From DASWOJ01 sp964242415 (GTDB taxonomy: Bacteria > Pseudomonadota > Alphaproteobacteria > Acetobacterales > Acetobacteraceae), in the NCBI GenBank assembly GCA_964242415.1, contig CAXTAT010000010.1, forward strand, positions 99,938-163,937: DNA of 64,000 nt. The letters run 5' to 3'. Shown here piece by piece: positions 33,466 to 42,927 of the stretch. The notes beneath the pieces are model-generated. The model did no database searches. It worked only from the letters and a program-made list of their open reading frames with translations, and was not told the DNA's origin. Numbering within the stretch: the stretch's first letter is position 1; the number at the start of each line of letters is the position of its first letter. The position numbers and the translations under genes are program-made.

Positions 33466-36465
33466 TTAGGGTGGCAGGAGGGCGTCCACCAGGGCCTCCA
33501 TCTCCGCTGCAACGCCGTCCTCGGCCAGGGCGGCGCGGATGGCGCGGCGCTTGGCGGTGAAGTGCCCGGCACCTGCGAGATCGACGGCGGCGGCCACGGC
33601 CTCGGCCCGGGTTGCGGCGGCGGCGAGGTCCTGGTGCAGCGGTTCGGCGGGGTCGTACTCGGGGATCGGCAGGGTCCAGACCAGGTTGTCGAAGTCGCGT
33701 TTGTCTCGCCGGCCGTGCGGTTGAAGGTCAGAGACCTTACCAAGCACAGCGGCGCTATTGATGATTGCGGCCAGGTATGATGCCTCTTCCGGCGAGCGCG
33801 CAGGTGCCCAATATGCCTTGTGGTCTACCAATCCGTCATCCGCGGCAATCACGGTAGCGCTGAGCCGGGTGCCAGCTTTTGTGTAAAGGACCCGTATTTT
33901 AGATTGCCCGGCCTGAATGGAAAGGTTTTGCATGTGATTAAGTCGTGCGCGCAGTGTCATCCGCGGCTGCCCATCCATTCCTTTGTTACTCTGCTCCGAC
34001 CACTTTGCCTCGGCGTCGCGTAACCAGGCCGCCAAGTGACGATGTCCGGCTTCACTCGCCGCAGCGGCATCAAGCATGGTCGTGTCTTCAAGCGGGATAA
34101 CTGCCGTAACAGGCTCCAAAAGTCGGAAAGGTGCAATCGTTTCACCCAGGATCACCTGCCGTAAAAACTCTCGTTCTATCGGCCCACGTGGTGGTTCAAC
34201 CGTCGTCCATGGATGCTTGTCCAACGCTCCGGCCCGACCTTGCATCCGTGGCGCGTCCCTTCTTCCGCCCAAGCGCCCAACCGGCTCCGGATCAACGATG
34301 AAGAAGCGTCGTGGGAATATCGAGGCTCCATTCCGAAACCGCTCCCTATATGGCGAAACCCCGATCAACGTCCGTGCCCGCGGCCAACTTACCCGGCTTT
34401 GCGTCAGCACCTGCGACGCCTCCGCATCATTGGCATCCCGCCGCGGCAAGTGCCCCTCCCACCGGTCCACCTCCGCCGGCACATCCCACGGCAGCGCCCG
34501 CTTGCCGAACAGCACGCAAGTGCTGGTCGTGCTGCTGCCGCTCTGCGCCCCGAAGATCGGCCACACCTTCTCCAGCGCCCATCCGCCCGTCACCGCAACC
34601 GGCGCCTGCCCCAGCCGGCCCGCGCGCAGGCTGGCGAACACCGGGGCGTTCAGCACGGCATAGGGCAGCACGAACGCCAGCCGCCCGCCCGGCGCCAAGT
34701 AGCGCTCCGCGCCGCGCGCCCAGAACAGCGCGCACATGTCCTACTGCGTCGCCAGGCTGCCGCCCACCTACAGGCCGTACTCGCGCAACGCCTCGCGCAG
34801 CCGGTCCTTCATGCAGGGGCTGAGGTGGCGATAGACGATCCAGGGTGGGTTGCCGACCAGCACGTCCGCCCGCTGCTCCGCCCGGGACAGCCACACCGGG
34901 CGCACCAGGTTGCGGAACACGAACGTCCAGATGCCGTTGCGCCCGGCGCGGTACAGCGCCTGCAAGTCGCGGAACGTCGCGGCCAGCGCGTCCGCATCGG
35001 CCGGGTCCGCCCCCTCGATCCGCCGCAGCGCGCGGCCCACGGCCTCCGGCGCCAAGCCTTCCAACAGGCCCTGGTTCAAGGTGTCCAGGCCGCGCTCGAA
35101 CACCGCCTGGTTCTCGGCGAACCCGGCGGGAATGTGCAGCGGCTGGCCATCCGGCACCTCCACCACCACGTCCACGCTGTCGATGGTGCGGCGCAGGTTC
35201 CACTGCATGGCGTCGCCCAGAAACACCGGGACGGTCAGCTTGGCCGCGCGCTCCTCGATCAGCCCGCCCAGCGCCAGCAGCCAGGTGACGCGCGCCAGGG
35301 TGACGGCGACGGGATGCACGTCCAGGCCGCGCACGCCGTCCGCGCAGGCGGCCAGGATGCGGGGGCCGGGCCAGCCGGCGGCGCGGCCGGCCGCCACCAC
35401 CCGGCGCACGGCGTGGAACAGGAAGGTGCCGCTGCCGCACGCCGGGTCCAGCACGCGCTGCACCAGGGGGGCGTCCACGGCGGCGGCCACGACGCGGGCG
35501 GCCAGCCAGTCCGGGGTATAGTACTCGCCCAGGTCGTTGCGCTGGTCGGGGTCGATCAGGCTTTCGTACAGGATCTTGAGCACGTCGGTCTCGACGCCGC
35601 GCAGGCGGAACCGGGCGGCCTGCTGCGCCACCTGCCGCACCAGGGCGGCGCCGGCGGGCAGGCGCAGCGGCCAGTCGAAGAAGTCGGCCTCAACGGCCCC
35701 CAGGATGCCCTCGTCGGCCAGGGCGCGGCCGGACAGCAGGGCGGCCGGGTCGTCCACGGGGAGGTCCAGCACCCGGGCGGCAATGGCCTTCACGACGATG
35801 GTGAGGTACGTGTGCTGCAGGAACAATGCGTCCTCACCCACCGGCTCACCGTAGGCTTCGCGCAACAGGCCGTCCCACAGGTCGCGCTTCAGGCGCACCT
35901 CGGGGTCGCCGTGCAGCTCGGCCCATAGGGCGTCCAGTTGCAGGCGGGCGCGGCCGAAGGTCAGGCTGGCCCGGCCGAACGCCTGCACCACGGCGCGCGG
36001 CTGCGGCAGCAGGTCCGGGCGGTCGGAGAGCAGCGGTTCCAACCAGGCCATCAGCTCGTTTGGGTGGGCAGGGTCGGTGCTGTGCCGGGCCAGCTCGCGC
36101 AGCGTGCTGTCGTCGCGCAGCGCATAGGCGATGAAGGTGGCGCCGTCGGTGGCCAGGCCGGTGACGGGCCGGGGGCTGGGGGACCTGGCCTTGGCGTCGG
36201 CGAGGTAGGCCGGCAGGCGGGCGAGCACGTCGTCCAGTTCGCGCCGCAGGTCGGTCTTCAGCTCGATGACGGTGGCGCCCCAGAGGGTGTCGATGCGGCC
36301 GGTGCCGTCGAGCAGATAAACCTCGTGGCCGATCTCGCTATAGGGTGCGCCGAACCCGGACCGCAGCAGCTCCGTGACATGGCCGCGCAGGGCCTCGTGC
36401 CGGGGGCGGCCGGCCATGGCGCGCACCAGCTCGGGGAGACGTTCGGCGCGCCAGGTTGCGGTCAT
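33466..36465 (-). pseudogene. Type IIG-like restriction/N6-adenine methyltransferase broken by two TAG codons
   Basis: One continuous frame of 1000 codons from ATG 36465 to TAA 33466 is interrupted only by TAG at 34768-34770 and TAG at 34741-34743, nine codons apart. Part 1 (565 residues, 34768-36465) has a PD-(D/E)XK-like site (Asp59, Glu68, Lys70 in VIELKTD), SAM motif I DPACGSGTF (340-348) and catalytic NPPW (539-542). Part 2, from ATG 34737 to 33466 (423 residues), has RYLAPGGRLAFVLP and the target-recognition region. Together they look like a single-chain restriction-modification enzyme. Because the stops follow directly after NPPW, the first part cannot recognise DNA normally. Readthrough or recent inactivation are the options. 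Confidence 0.85.
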
Positions 36466-36538
36466 GGCGGCACGATGCCCGGGCAGGAGGGGTTCGCCAA
36501 GCTTGGGGCGACTCGATGGAGGCTGCTACTGCCCAGAA

Positions 36539-36841
36539 ATGTCAGAACAGCAAGCCGACCTGTTCGGCCCCCAGGTCAGCACCGCCCCCGAGCCGCCCAG
36601 CGCGAAGATCGTCGCCCTGGTCCGCGCCCGCCTGCATGCGGCGCTGGCGCTGGTGCGCGGCGCGCCCGAGATGCCGTGGACGGACATGCTGTCGATCATC
36701 CGCGAGGACAACGCCTTCCGCTTCGGCAAGAACCTGCTGCCGGCTGCGGAGGGAGCGGCGCTGTGGGCGGAGTTCGACCGGGAGATGGACCGGCTGTATG
36801 CGGTGATGAACCAGGGCAAGGAGCTGGACTTGGGGGATTGA
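36539..36841 (+). CDS. Small acidic protein next to the methylase, unknown
   Basis: This 100-residue protein (MSEQQADLFGPQVSTAPEPP, ending GKELDLGD) has a helical core with MPWTDMLSIIREDNAFRF and no membrane segment. I do not recognise a named family. It is divergent from the broken restriction-methylation gene with 73 bases between. A regulatory link is possible but there is no HTH. It converges on the next gene. Confidence 0.6.
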   Translation: MSEQQADLFGPQVSTAPEPPSAKIVALVRARLHAALALVRGAPEMPWTDMLSIIREDNAFRFGKNLLPAAEGAALWAEFDREMDRLYAVMNQGKELDLGD

Positions 36842-36847
36842 GTTACC

Positions 36848-37888
36848 CTACCACACCATCGGCGCCCTCGGCGCCGCGTCTGCCCGGTGCGGCCGGGTGG
36901 CAAGCTGCCACTCCTGCATCGGCATGAAGCGCGGCGCCAGAAAACGATACGTGCGGCGCAGCAGATCCCAGACCTGATGCGACCAGCCGGCGCCCGTCGT
37001 CTCCCACGCCAGCAGGATGCCTTCCCAGCCGCGCAGGCTGCTGTACAGCCAGTCCCGGTGCAGTTGGATCGTCAGCCGCCTGATCTTGAGGTCGCGCAGC
37101 AGGTCCAGCACCTGAGCGCTCAGCGCCTCCACCTCCGTAAAGCGCGCGCGCATCCGCTCGATCGCAATGGCGGTCAGGCGGCGCACGCGCGACACCAGCT
37201 CCTGCGCGCCCAGGCTGCGGCCCATGGCGGCGGTCAGCGTCTCCACCCGCGCCAGCATCATGCCCACCCGGCGCAGCAGCCGGTCGCGCAGCGCCTCGAT
37301 GAAGCCCAGCTCATGCGCCGCCTCCGCCAGCAGCCGGGCTACCGCGGCGGCATTGGGCAGCGCCAGCACCACGGCGGCGGCCACGCTGGCGGGTTGCAGG
37401 CGCACGACCGCGCCTGGCTCCGCCGCGGCGGCCAGCACCGCCTGCGGCTCAGCAAGCACCCAGGCCGGCCCGGAACCGGGGGCACCATCGTCCAGCGTGG
37501 CGCCCAGTTGCAGCCGTAGCCGCTCCTCGGCCACACGCTGGTGCGTGGCGCTGGGCTGCCAACTGGTGCCGCTGCCCAGCACCTCCATCGGCAGCGGATC
37601 GCCAAGCCGCAGCTCTGAAACGAAGTCCAGCGCCTTTGCGATCTGCGCCAGCATGCGGCCATCGGGGCTGTCGGGGTCGATACCGAACTCGGCCTGCAGG
37701 GCGCACAGGGGCAGGGCCGCAACGCCGCCGCCCATCGGGATGACCATGACCGGGGCGCCGTCGGCCTCCGCCGGGCGGAACACCGCCTCCCCGTAGCGGC
37801 GGAACAAGGGATGCTGCAGCACGCAGCGGTCCTGCGCCGCGTCGGATGGGTCCGGCTTGACCAGGGACGCAATCGGGGACGCGGGCAT
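36848..37888 (-). CDS. Hypothetical helical protein, 346 residues
   Basis: I do not recognise this protein. It starts MPASPIASLVKPDPSD, has a beta-rich first half with VMVIPMGGGVAALPL, and a long helical second half rich in Leu and Arg (RLLAEAAHELGFIEALRDRLL). It ends with aromatic-rich segments near GWEGILLAWETTGAGW. There is no signal peptide or membrane helix. Codon use matches the neighbours, so it is probably a real, lineage-restricted gene. Confidence 0.75.
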   Translation of the reverse strand: MPASPIASLVKPDPSDAAQDRCVLQHPLFRRYGEAVFRPAEADGAPVMVIPMGGGVAALPLCALQAEFGIDPDSPDGRMLAQIAKALDFVSELRLGDPLPMEVLGSGTSWQPSATHQRVAEERLRLQLGATLDDGAPGSGPAWVLAEPQAVLAAAAEPGAVVRLQPASVAAAVVLALPNAAAVARLLAEAAHELGFIEALRDRLLRRVGMMLARVETLTAAMGRSLGAQELVSRVRRLTAIAIERMRARFTEVEALSAQVLDLLRDLKIRRLTIQLHRDWLYSSLRGWEGILLAWETTGAGWSHQVWDLLRRTYRFLAPRFMPMQEWQLATRPHRADAAPRAPMVW

Positions 37889-37931
37889 GCCGGCACCCTA
37901 GGAGGCCGTGATTAACAGGGGCTTAGGATGA

Positions 37932-38906
37932 TTACAGCCCGCGCACCCGTCCGCGCTCTGCCTGCAGCCCGGCGGCGATGAAGCCCTGGTCACGCAACCC
38001 GCGGCGCAGCGGCGGCCAGTGCAACCACACGCTGGCGCACCCCAGCGCTGCCGCCACGCCCAGCCCGGCCGGGCCGGCGCCGGACGCCAGCACGGCCAGC
38101 AGCGCCACCTGCACCACCAGGAACCCGCCTGCCACCATCGCCACCCCGCGCCGCAGGCACAGCAGCAGGTCCACCGCCTTCAGCACCAGCGCCGCCTCCA
38201 GCAGCAGCAGCACGGCGCGCAGCGGGCTTTCCGGGTGCAGCAGCAGCGCCAGCACGGGAAGGGTCAGCACGGCGTCCAGCTTCACCCACTCGGGGAACTT
38301 GCAGCGGAACACCCGCAGGGCGACGCCCGACGCGGCCTCCAGCAGCAGGCAGGCCACGATGCCGGCCGTAAGCCCGCCGAGGTGGTTGCGCCAGTCCACG
38401 CCGGACGAGCTGAGGTTGAAGGCCGCGTTCAGCCCGACCGTCAGCACCACGCTCTGCAACGGCAGCTCCGCCTTGCCGCGCAGCGCCAGGTACAGCAGCG
38501 CCCCCAGCAGCCCGGCGATGGCGCCCGACGCCCCGGCACCCAGGTAGGGGCCGGTGTGGGTCAGCGCGCTGACCAGGTTGCCGGCTAGCAAGGAGACCGC
38601 ATACAGCAGCACGAACCAGGCCGTGCCGAGCCGCCGTTCCACCAGCACCCCCCAGGCCAGCAGGCACCACATATTGAACAGCAAGTGCAGGATCGAGAAG
38701 TGCAGGAAGCCGGCCGAGACCAGCCGCCACCACTCGCCGTCCGGCAGCGCCCCGTTCCACATCGCGCCGAAGCGGAACATCGTCCGGCCGCTCGGCGTTA
38801 GCGAGCCGTCGGACAGGGCCATGGCCGCATAGATCGCGACGTTGACGGCGATCAGCACGCGCGTTGCGAGTTGCGGCCTGTTGAGCAGGTCCATCATGCG
38901 CCCCAT
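37932..38906 (-). CDS. Rhomboid family intramembrane serine protease
   Basis: This 324-residue protein has the rhomboid core: FLHFSILHLLFNMW with His74 and Asn78, GAGASGAIAG with nucleophile Ser127, and WRNHLGGL with His175. After the six-helix core there are further hydrophobic helices, giving more membrane segments than GlpG. Rhomboids cleave membrane proteins within the bilayer. Its ATG overlaps the stop of the zincin gene (ATGA), so the two are coupled. Confidence 0.93.
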   Translation of the reverse strand: MGRMMDLLNRPQLATRVLIAVNVAIYAAMALSDGSLTPSGRTMFRFGAMWNGALPDGEWWRLVSAGFLHFSILHLLFNMWCLLAWGVLVERRLGTAWFVLLYAVSLLAGNLVSALTHTGPYLGAGASGAIAGLLGALLYLALRGKAELPLQSVVLTVGLNAAFNLSSSGVDWRNHLGGLTAGIVACLLLEAASGVALRVFRCKFPEWVKLDAVLTLPVLALLLHPESPLRAVLLLLEAALVLKAVDLLLCLRRGVAMVAGGFLVVQVALLAVLASGAGPAGLGVAAALGCASVWLHWPPLRRGLRDQGFIAAGLQAERGRVRGL

Positions 38907-39304
38907 CAATCGTGGTCCGCTTCCAGGGCCGCGATGTCGGCGTCGCTGAAGCCGAAATGGTGCGCGATCTCGTGGATCAGCACATTGCGGACCAGGCGGA
39001 ACAGGTCCTCCCCGGTCTCGATCCATTCCAGCAGGATCGGCTCGCGATACAGCAGGATCAGGTCGGGCGCCTGCCGCGTCTCCCCGGCGCCGGCCTGGCC
39101 GAACGGGATGCCGCGATACAGCCCGGTCAGCTCCCAGGCATTGTCGATGCCCAGCTCGGCCAGGGTCTCGTCGTCCGCCACCTCCTCCACCAGGATCGAC
39201 ACGCCGTGGACGTGCGCGCGCAGGGGGGCGGGTATGGCGGCCAGGGCGAGATCGGCAAGGTCGGCGATATCTTCGGCGGCGGGCGGCAGGGTATAGGTCG
39301 GCAT
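38906..39304 (-). CDS. Zincin-like metallopeptidase (DUF1025 type)
   Basis: This 132-residue minimal metalloprotease has HEIAHHFGFSDADI, that is HExxH with His111, Glu112 and His115 and a downstream His/Asp set. The order of the small beta domain before the helix fits the bacterial minigluzincin-like DUF1025 group. The biological substrate is unknown. It is coupled to the rhomboid protease. ATG 39304 overlaps by a few bases the region upstream of the divergent pterin gene. Confidence 0.9.
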   Translation of the reverse strand: MPTYTLPPAAEDIADLADLALAAIPAPLRAHVHGVSILVEEVADDETLAELGIDNAWELTGLYRGIPFGQAGAGETRQAPDLILLYREPILLEWIETGEDLFRLVRNVLIHEIAHHFGFSDADIAALEADHD

Positions 39305-39344
39305 GGCGCGTATCCGCCCCAACCCGGCCCGGAAAGCAACAAAA

Positions 39345-39635
39345 ATGCAGCCATTGTCACCAGACGCCCGCGCCGCCCTGCCCACCAGCCTGCCGCTGTG
39401 GCGCCTCCTGCCGGAGCGCGATGCGCTGGCGCGGGACTTCCGCTTCCCGGACTTCAGCGCCGCCTGGGGCTTCATGGCCCGCGTGGCGCTGCTGGCCGAG
39501 GCGCAGGACCACCATCCCGAGTGGTCCAACGTCTATGGCCGTGTTGGCATCGTGCTGACGACGCATGACGCCGGCGGCCTTTCGGAGCGGGACGTGCGGC
39601 TGGCGCTGGCGATCGACCGGCTGCTGGCGCCCTAG
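39345..39635 (+). CDS. phhB: 4a-hydroxytetrahydrobiopterin dehydratase
   Basis: This 96-residue pterin-carbinolamine dehydratase has the diagnostic DHHPEWSNVYGRVGIVL and THDAGGLSERD, with active-site His56-His57. It recycles 4a-hydroxytetrahydropterin from aromatic amino-acid hydroxylases and may have a moonlighting role. GGAAAG precedes the ATG at 39345; an ATG at 39303 overlaps the divergent gene and is less likely. No phenylalanine hydroxylase is in the window. Confidence 0.93.
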   Translation: MQPLSPDARAALPTSLPLWRLLPERDALARDFRFPDFSAAWGFMARVALLAEAQDHHPEWSNVYGRVGIVLTTHDAGGLSERDVRLALAIDRLLAP

Positions 39636-39674
39636 CTGGGATGCATCATGATGCGAAGCAGGAGGCCGGACGAC

Positions 39675-40079
39675 ATGCATGTCCTTGAAGTCCAAACCCG
39701 CGTGTTCGTCCCCCTGGACCAGCTCCGGTCCACGGTCGCCCACTATAAAACCCTGGTCGGCGGGCGCTGCACGCTGCACTTCCCGTTCCCTGCGCGTGGT
39801 ATGGAGCTTGCCGCTGTCAGCTCCGCAGCCGGCTCCTTCCTGATCCTCGCCGGGTCGGAGGAAGGGTTGGCGCGGGCCAGGCAGACCCAACTGACGATGC
39901 TCGTCGAGGACATCGGCGCGGTCCCGGCTGCGGTGACCGCCCTGGGTGCGGAGCTTCTGCAAACGGCAACCCCGGTCCCGACCGGCTTCCAGGCCCGCGC
40001 CAGGCATCCTGGCGGGTTGGTGATCGAATATGTCCAGCACACCGCCGCAGCAAACCCCTTCCGCAACTGCTGCCTTTAG
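39675..40079 (+). CDS. VOC/glyoxalase-like protein
   Basis: This 134-residue protein has a paired beta-alpha-beta-beta-beta VOC fold: TRVFVPLDQLRSTVAHYKTL, then GMELAAVSSAAGSFLILAGS, and a second half ending RHPGGLVIEYVQHT. VOC proteins include glyoxalase, dioxygenases and antibiotic-binding proteins, and this one lacks an obvious full metal set. AGGAGG precedes the ATG at 39675. Function is unknown. Confidence 0.75.
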   Translation: MHVLEVQTRVFVPLDQLRSTVAHYKTLVGGRCTLHFPFPARGMELAAVSSAAGSFLILAGSEEGLARARQTQLTMLVEDIGAVPAAVTALGAELLQTATPVPTGFQARARHPGGLVIEYVQHTAAANPFRNCCL

Positions 40080-40129
40080 CGGTGGCCGGCCGGGACAGCG
40101 GCTTGGGTAATTGAGCTGGTCCGCCGCCG

Positions 40130-40555
40130 TCAGCCGGCCACGGCCAGCAATTCCCCAACCAGCACGTCCAGCGTCGTGCGGCCCAGCGACGCCTGCATCG
40201 CCGCCTCCGCTGCCGCGAACGCCTCGCCCAGCACCGCATGGACGCTGCGGCCGACGACGCAGGCCTGGTCCGGGTGGGCGTGCACCGGCAGCAGCGGGCG
40301 GGCGCAGCCGGGGTTGACCGCCAGCCACACGTCGGCCAGCGAGATGTCCGCCGGCGCGCGCGCCAGCTCCGCCCCACCGGGGCCGCGGCGGACGCGCAGC
40401 AGCCCGGCGCGCGCCAGCAGGCCCGTGATGCGCCGCACCACCACCGGGTTGGTGTTCACGCTGCGCGCCAGGCGCAGGCTGGTGGCCGGCCCTTCCATGC
40501 GGCAGGCCAGCAGCAGCAGGATGTGGATGGCGACGGCGAACCGCGTGGCGACCAT
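40130..40555 (-). CDS. Rrf2 family transcriptional regulator
   Basis: This 141-residue winged-helix protein has RFAVAIHILLLLACRMEG and NTNPVVVRRITGLLARAGLL, typical of Rrf2. It has two candidate sensory cysteines, in NPGCARPLL and DQACVVG. IscR and NsrR use three for an Fe-S cluster, so it may bind no cluster. It is divergent from mmcB with 64 bases between. Confidence 0.9.
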   Translation of the reverse strand: MVATRFAVAIHILLLLACRMEGPATSLRLARSVNTNPVVVRRITGLLARAGLLRVRRGPGGAELARAPADISLADVWLAVNPGCARPLLPVHAHPDQACVVGRSVHAVLGEAFAAAEAAMQASLGRTTLDVLVGELLAVAG

Positions 40556-40583
40556 GGGGCATGTAAACCGGTATGGGCGGCGG

Positions 40584-40598
40584 GTTCCAGCCCCGTCC
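40584..40598. promoter_or_regulatory. Near-consensus LexA box upstream of mmcB
   Basis: GTTC-CAGCCCC-GTCC differs by one base from the alphaproteobacterial LexA site GTTC-N7-GTTC. It ends 22 bases before mmcB, a gene known to be SOS-induced in Caulobacter. Confidence 0.4.
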
Positions 40599-40619
40599 GG
40601 CTGCGTGTAGGAAGGGGTT

Positions 40620-41099
40620 ATGGACCTGCCCCCCGCGCTAAGCCTCCCCGAACGGTCCCTGATGGTCCGCCGGGCCGCCGCGCGGCTGTGCGTGCAGATG
40701 GGCTGGTCGCCGGTGCACGAGGTGCCGTTGCCCAACTATCGCCGGGCCGACATCCTGGCGTTGCGCGGCGATGGCGGGTTCGTCTGCATCGAGGTGAAGT
40801 CCGGTGCGCGGGATTTCCAGACCGACGCCAAGTGGCCGGAGTACCGCGAGTTCTCCGACGCGCTGTACTTCGCCGTCGATGGCGACTTCCCGCTGGCGCT
40901 GCTGCCGGAGGACACCGGCCTGATCGTCGCCTGCGGACCCGAGGCGGAGATCGTGCGGGAGGCGCCGCCACATCCCCTCGCCCCGGCCCGACGCCGCGCG
41001 TTGCTGCACCGCTTCGCCACGCTGGCGGCGCAGCGCCTGGCCTGGCTGGAAGACCCGGAGGCGATGGGCAGCCTGCGGGCGGCGCTGCGGTCGGAGTAG
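40620..41099 (+). CDS. mmcB: MmcB family DNA repair protein
   Basis: This 159-residue protein has a PD-(D/E)XK nuclease-like core: RRADILALRG with Asp44, CIEVKSGARDFQ with Glu58 and Lys60, then KWPEYREFSDALYFAV and LPEDTGLIVACG. These match MmcB, involved in mitomycin C resistance in Caulobacter. A LexA-like box precedes it, consistent with SOS control. The start at 40620 follows GGAAGGGGTT. Confidence 0.92.
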   Translation: MDLPPALSLPERSLMVRRAAARLCVQMGWSPVHEVPLPNYRRADILALRGDGGFVCIEVKSGARDFQTDAKWPEYREFSDALYFAVDGDFPLALLPEDTGLIVACGPEAEIVREAPPHPLAPARRRALLHRFATLAAQRLAWLEDPEAMGSLRAALRSE

Positions 41100-41298
41100 G
41101 CGGCTGCGGCTTGGTGGGCAACCCGTTTGCGGCAGCAACGCCGGAGGTTGCACGAGTGGCTCGATTTGCTGTTGAAGCACAGTGCCGCCGTTAGCTGCTT
41201 CAAGACGTACAAAACCTAAACGGCTACAGATAAAGATATTGTACGGTATCGTATTCAACCTAATCATTCGCCATATATTGTTAACACTGTGTTTTTAG
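41100..41298. other. AT-rich intergenic region before the sensor kinase genes
   Basis: The base composition falls sharply between about 41200 and 41345 compared with the rest of the window. It probably holds the promoter of the following genes; no gene is supported here. Confidence 0.5.
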
Positions 41299-41376
41299 TT
41301 GTTTGGTTATGACCGGCGCGTTACTACATTCAATAGCACTCCCATTAGTGGGGGATTTGACTGTAGGACTGACCAG

Positions 41377-41634
41377 ATGCAGCATTTCGACTGGACGCCC
41401 GCTGGCAACGGCGTGCTTGTTTCAGCGGCTGACCCATGCAGGCTTACGGTCGCGACCATCGGCGGATTGCCCCGATTTCTCGTGCATCGCCAGGCGCCGC
41501 AGGCTGTGGGCAACGCTGTGCCGCGGGTGGCGTCGGGAACACGGCCCAGTCCCCTGGCCGCAATGGCCGCCGCAGAGGCAACCGCCAACCACATCGGCGT
41601 GGCGGTGGGCCCTCCGGCAGCTGCAGCGCGATGA
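41377..41634 (+). CDS. Possible small protein coupled to the sensor kinase
   Basis: This 85-residue frame starts MQHFDWTPAGNGVLVSAADP and ends VGPPAAAAR. Its TGA overlaps the ATG of the histidine kinase, the geometry of coupled genes. A TTG at 41299 would lengthen it. No domain is recognised and third-position bias is moderate, so it may be noncoding. Confidence 0.35.
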   Translation: MQHFDWTPAGNGVLVSAADPCRLTVATIGGLPRFLVHRQAPQAVGNAVPRVASGTRPSPLAAMAAAEATANHIGVAVGPPAAAAR

Positions 41635-42845
41635 TGGGCACGGAAAGCGCACTTGTTGATGATGCGATCGCTGACGGTGCGATCGTGGAAAACCTGGCGT
41701 TTGCCCGTCAGGCGGTCCTGACGCAGTTCAGCGAGTTCGCGCCGAAATCAGACGACCTGGACGAATTCCTGCACCATGCTTGCCGCCTGGCCGAGGATGC
41801 CCTGGGCATGCAGCTTGCCAAGGTCATGGAGCTGCAGGACGGCGGCAAGACCCTGCTGGTCCGGGCCGGGGTCGGCTGGCATCCAGGCGTGGTCGGCAAG
41901 CTGAGGGTCGAGACCGGAGAGCGGACGGCCGAGCGGCAGGCCCTGGACACCAGGGACCCCGTGGTGTCGCCCAACATCGAGACCGAGGACCGGTTCGACT
42001 ACCCGCCGTGCCTGCACGACAACGGCGTGCGGGCCTTGGCGACGGCCATCATCGTGGGGCCGGACAGCAAGCCACCCTATGGCGTCCTGCAGGTGGGCAG
42101 CCGCGTGCCGCGGGCGTTCACCGAAGCCGACACGCGGTTCCTGCGCGGATATGCCAACCTGCTGGCCGCGGCCGTGGAGCGCCTGCACATCCTGGCGGAG
42201 CTGCGGGAGCGCGCAGAGGAGAAGGAGCGTCTGCTGCAGGAGCTGCAGCACCGCATGAAGAATAACCTGCAGACCTTGATGACCCTGGTCGCCCGGGGCA
42301 TCCGCAGCGCCCGGCACCCGGAGGCGGCCGCCGCGCTGCGCAGCATCGGCGATGGGATCGAGGCGCTGCGGCTGGTCCATGAAACGATCTACCGGGGCGG
42401 CACGGGGATGGGCGCCTGCCTGGGCACCTACCTGGCGGAGCTGGCGGCCAGCGTGCTCGCGTTCCAAGGCAGGGACGTGCAGTCCCGCGTCAGGCTGGTG
42501 TCCGATGTCGAGCGCATCGAGGTCTCCCCGGACACCGCCATCCCGGTCGGGCTGATCACGAGCGAGTTCCTCACCAACAGCCTGAAATACGCCTTTGACG
42601 ATGAACCTGGGACCATCGGGCTGCGTGTTGACGCTGCCGGGCCGGGCCTGGCCCGCGTAACGCTGTGGGATGACGGCAAAGGCCTGCCGGAGGTGCGATC
42701 CGGCGGTGCCGGAATGGGCTTGATCAACGGCCTGGCCCGCCAAGTCGGCGCCACCGCGTCATGGAGCGGCGGCCTGGGCACGCAGGGCGGCCGGGGCACG
42801 CGGCTTGAGCTGTGCCTGCCGGTCCAACCTCCTATCCTGTCATGA
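41631..42845 (+). CDS. GAF-domain sensor histidine kinase, HisKA_2 type
   Basis: This 404-residue soluble kinase has a GAF sensor (residues about 28-185; SKPPYGVLQVGS and FTEADTRFL), a short coiled coil (LRERAEEKERL) and a HisKA_2 dimerisation helix with phospho-acceptor His207 in LQELQHRMKNNLQ. The ATPase domain has the N-box SEFLTNSLKYAF and the D-box WDDGKGLP. There are no membrane helices, so it senses a cytoplasmic signal. A response regulator follows 82 bases on, but it is of OmpR type, an unusual partner for this kinase class. Confidence 0.92.
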   Translation: MMGTESALVDDAIADGAIVENLAFARQAVLTQFSEFAPKSDDLDEFLHHACRLAEDALGMQLAKVMELQDGGKTLLVRAGVGWHPGVVGKLRVETGERTAERQALDTRDPVVSPNIETEDRFDYPPCLHDNGVRALATAIIVGPDSKPPYGVLQVGSRVPRAFTEADTRFLRGYANLLAAAVERLHILAELRERAEEKERLLQELQHRMKNNLQTLMTLVARGIRSARHPEAAAALRSIGDGIEALRLVHETIYRGGTGMGACLGTYLAELAASVLAFQGRDVQSRVRLVSDVERIEVSPDTAIPVGLITSEFLTNSLKYAFDDEPGTIGLRVDAAGPGLARVTLWDDGKGLPEVRSGGAGMGLINGLARQVGATASWSGGLGTQGGRGTRLELCLPVQPPILS

Positions 42846-42927
42846 CCCCTGCAACACGCGCCTGCTGCCCTGCGGCTCTCCTCGTTGCCGGCAGTTGGGC
42901 GCTGGCTGACCAGAAAGGACCATCCCG

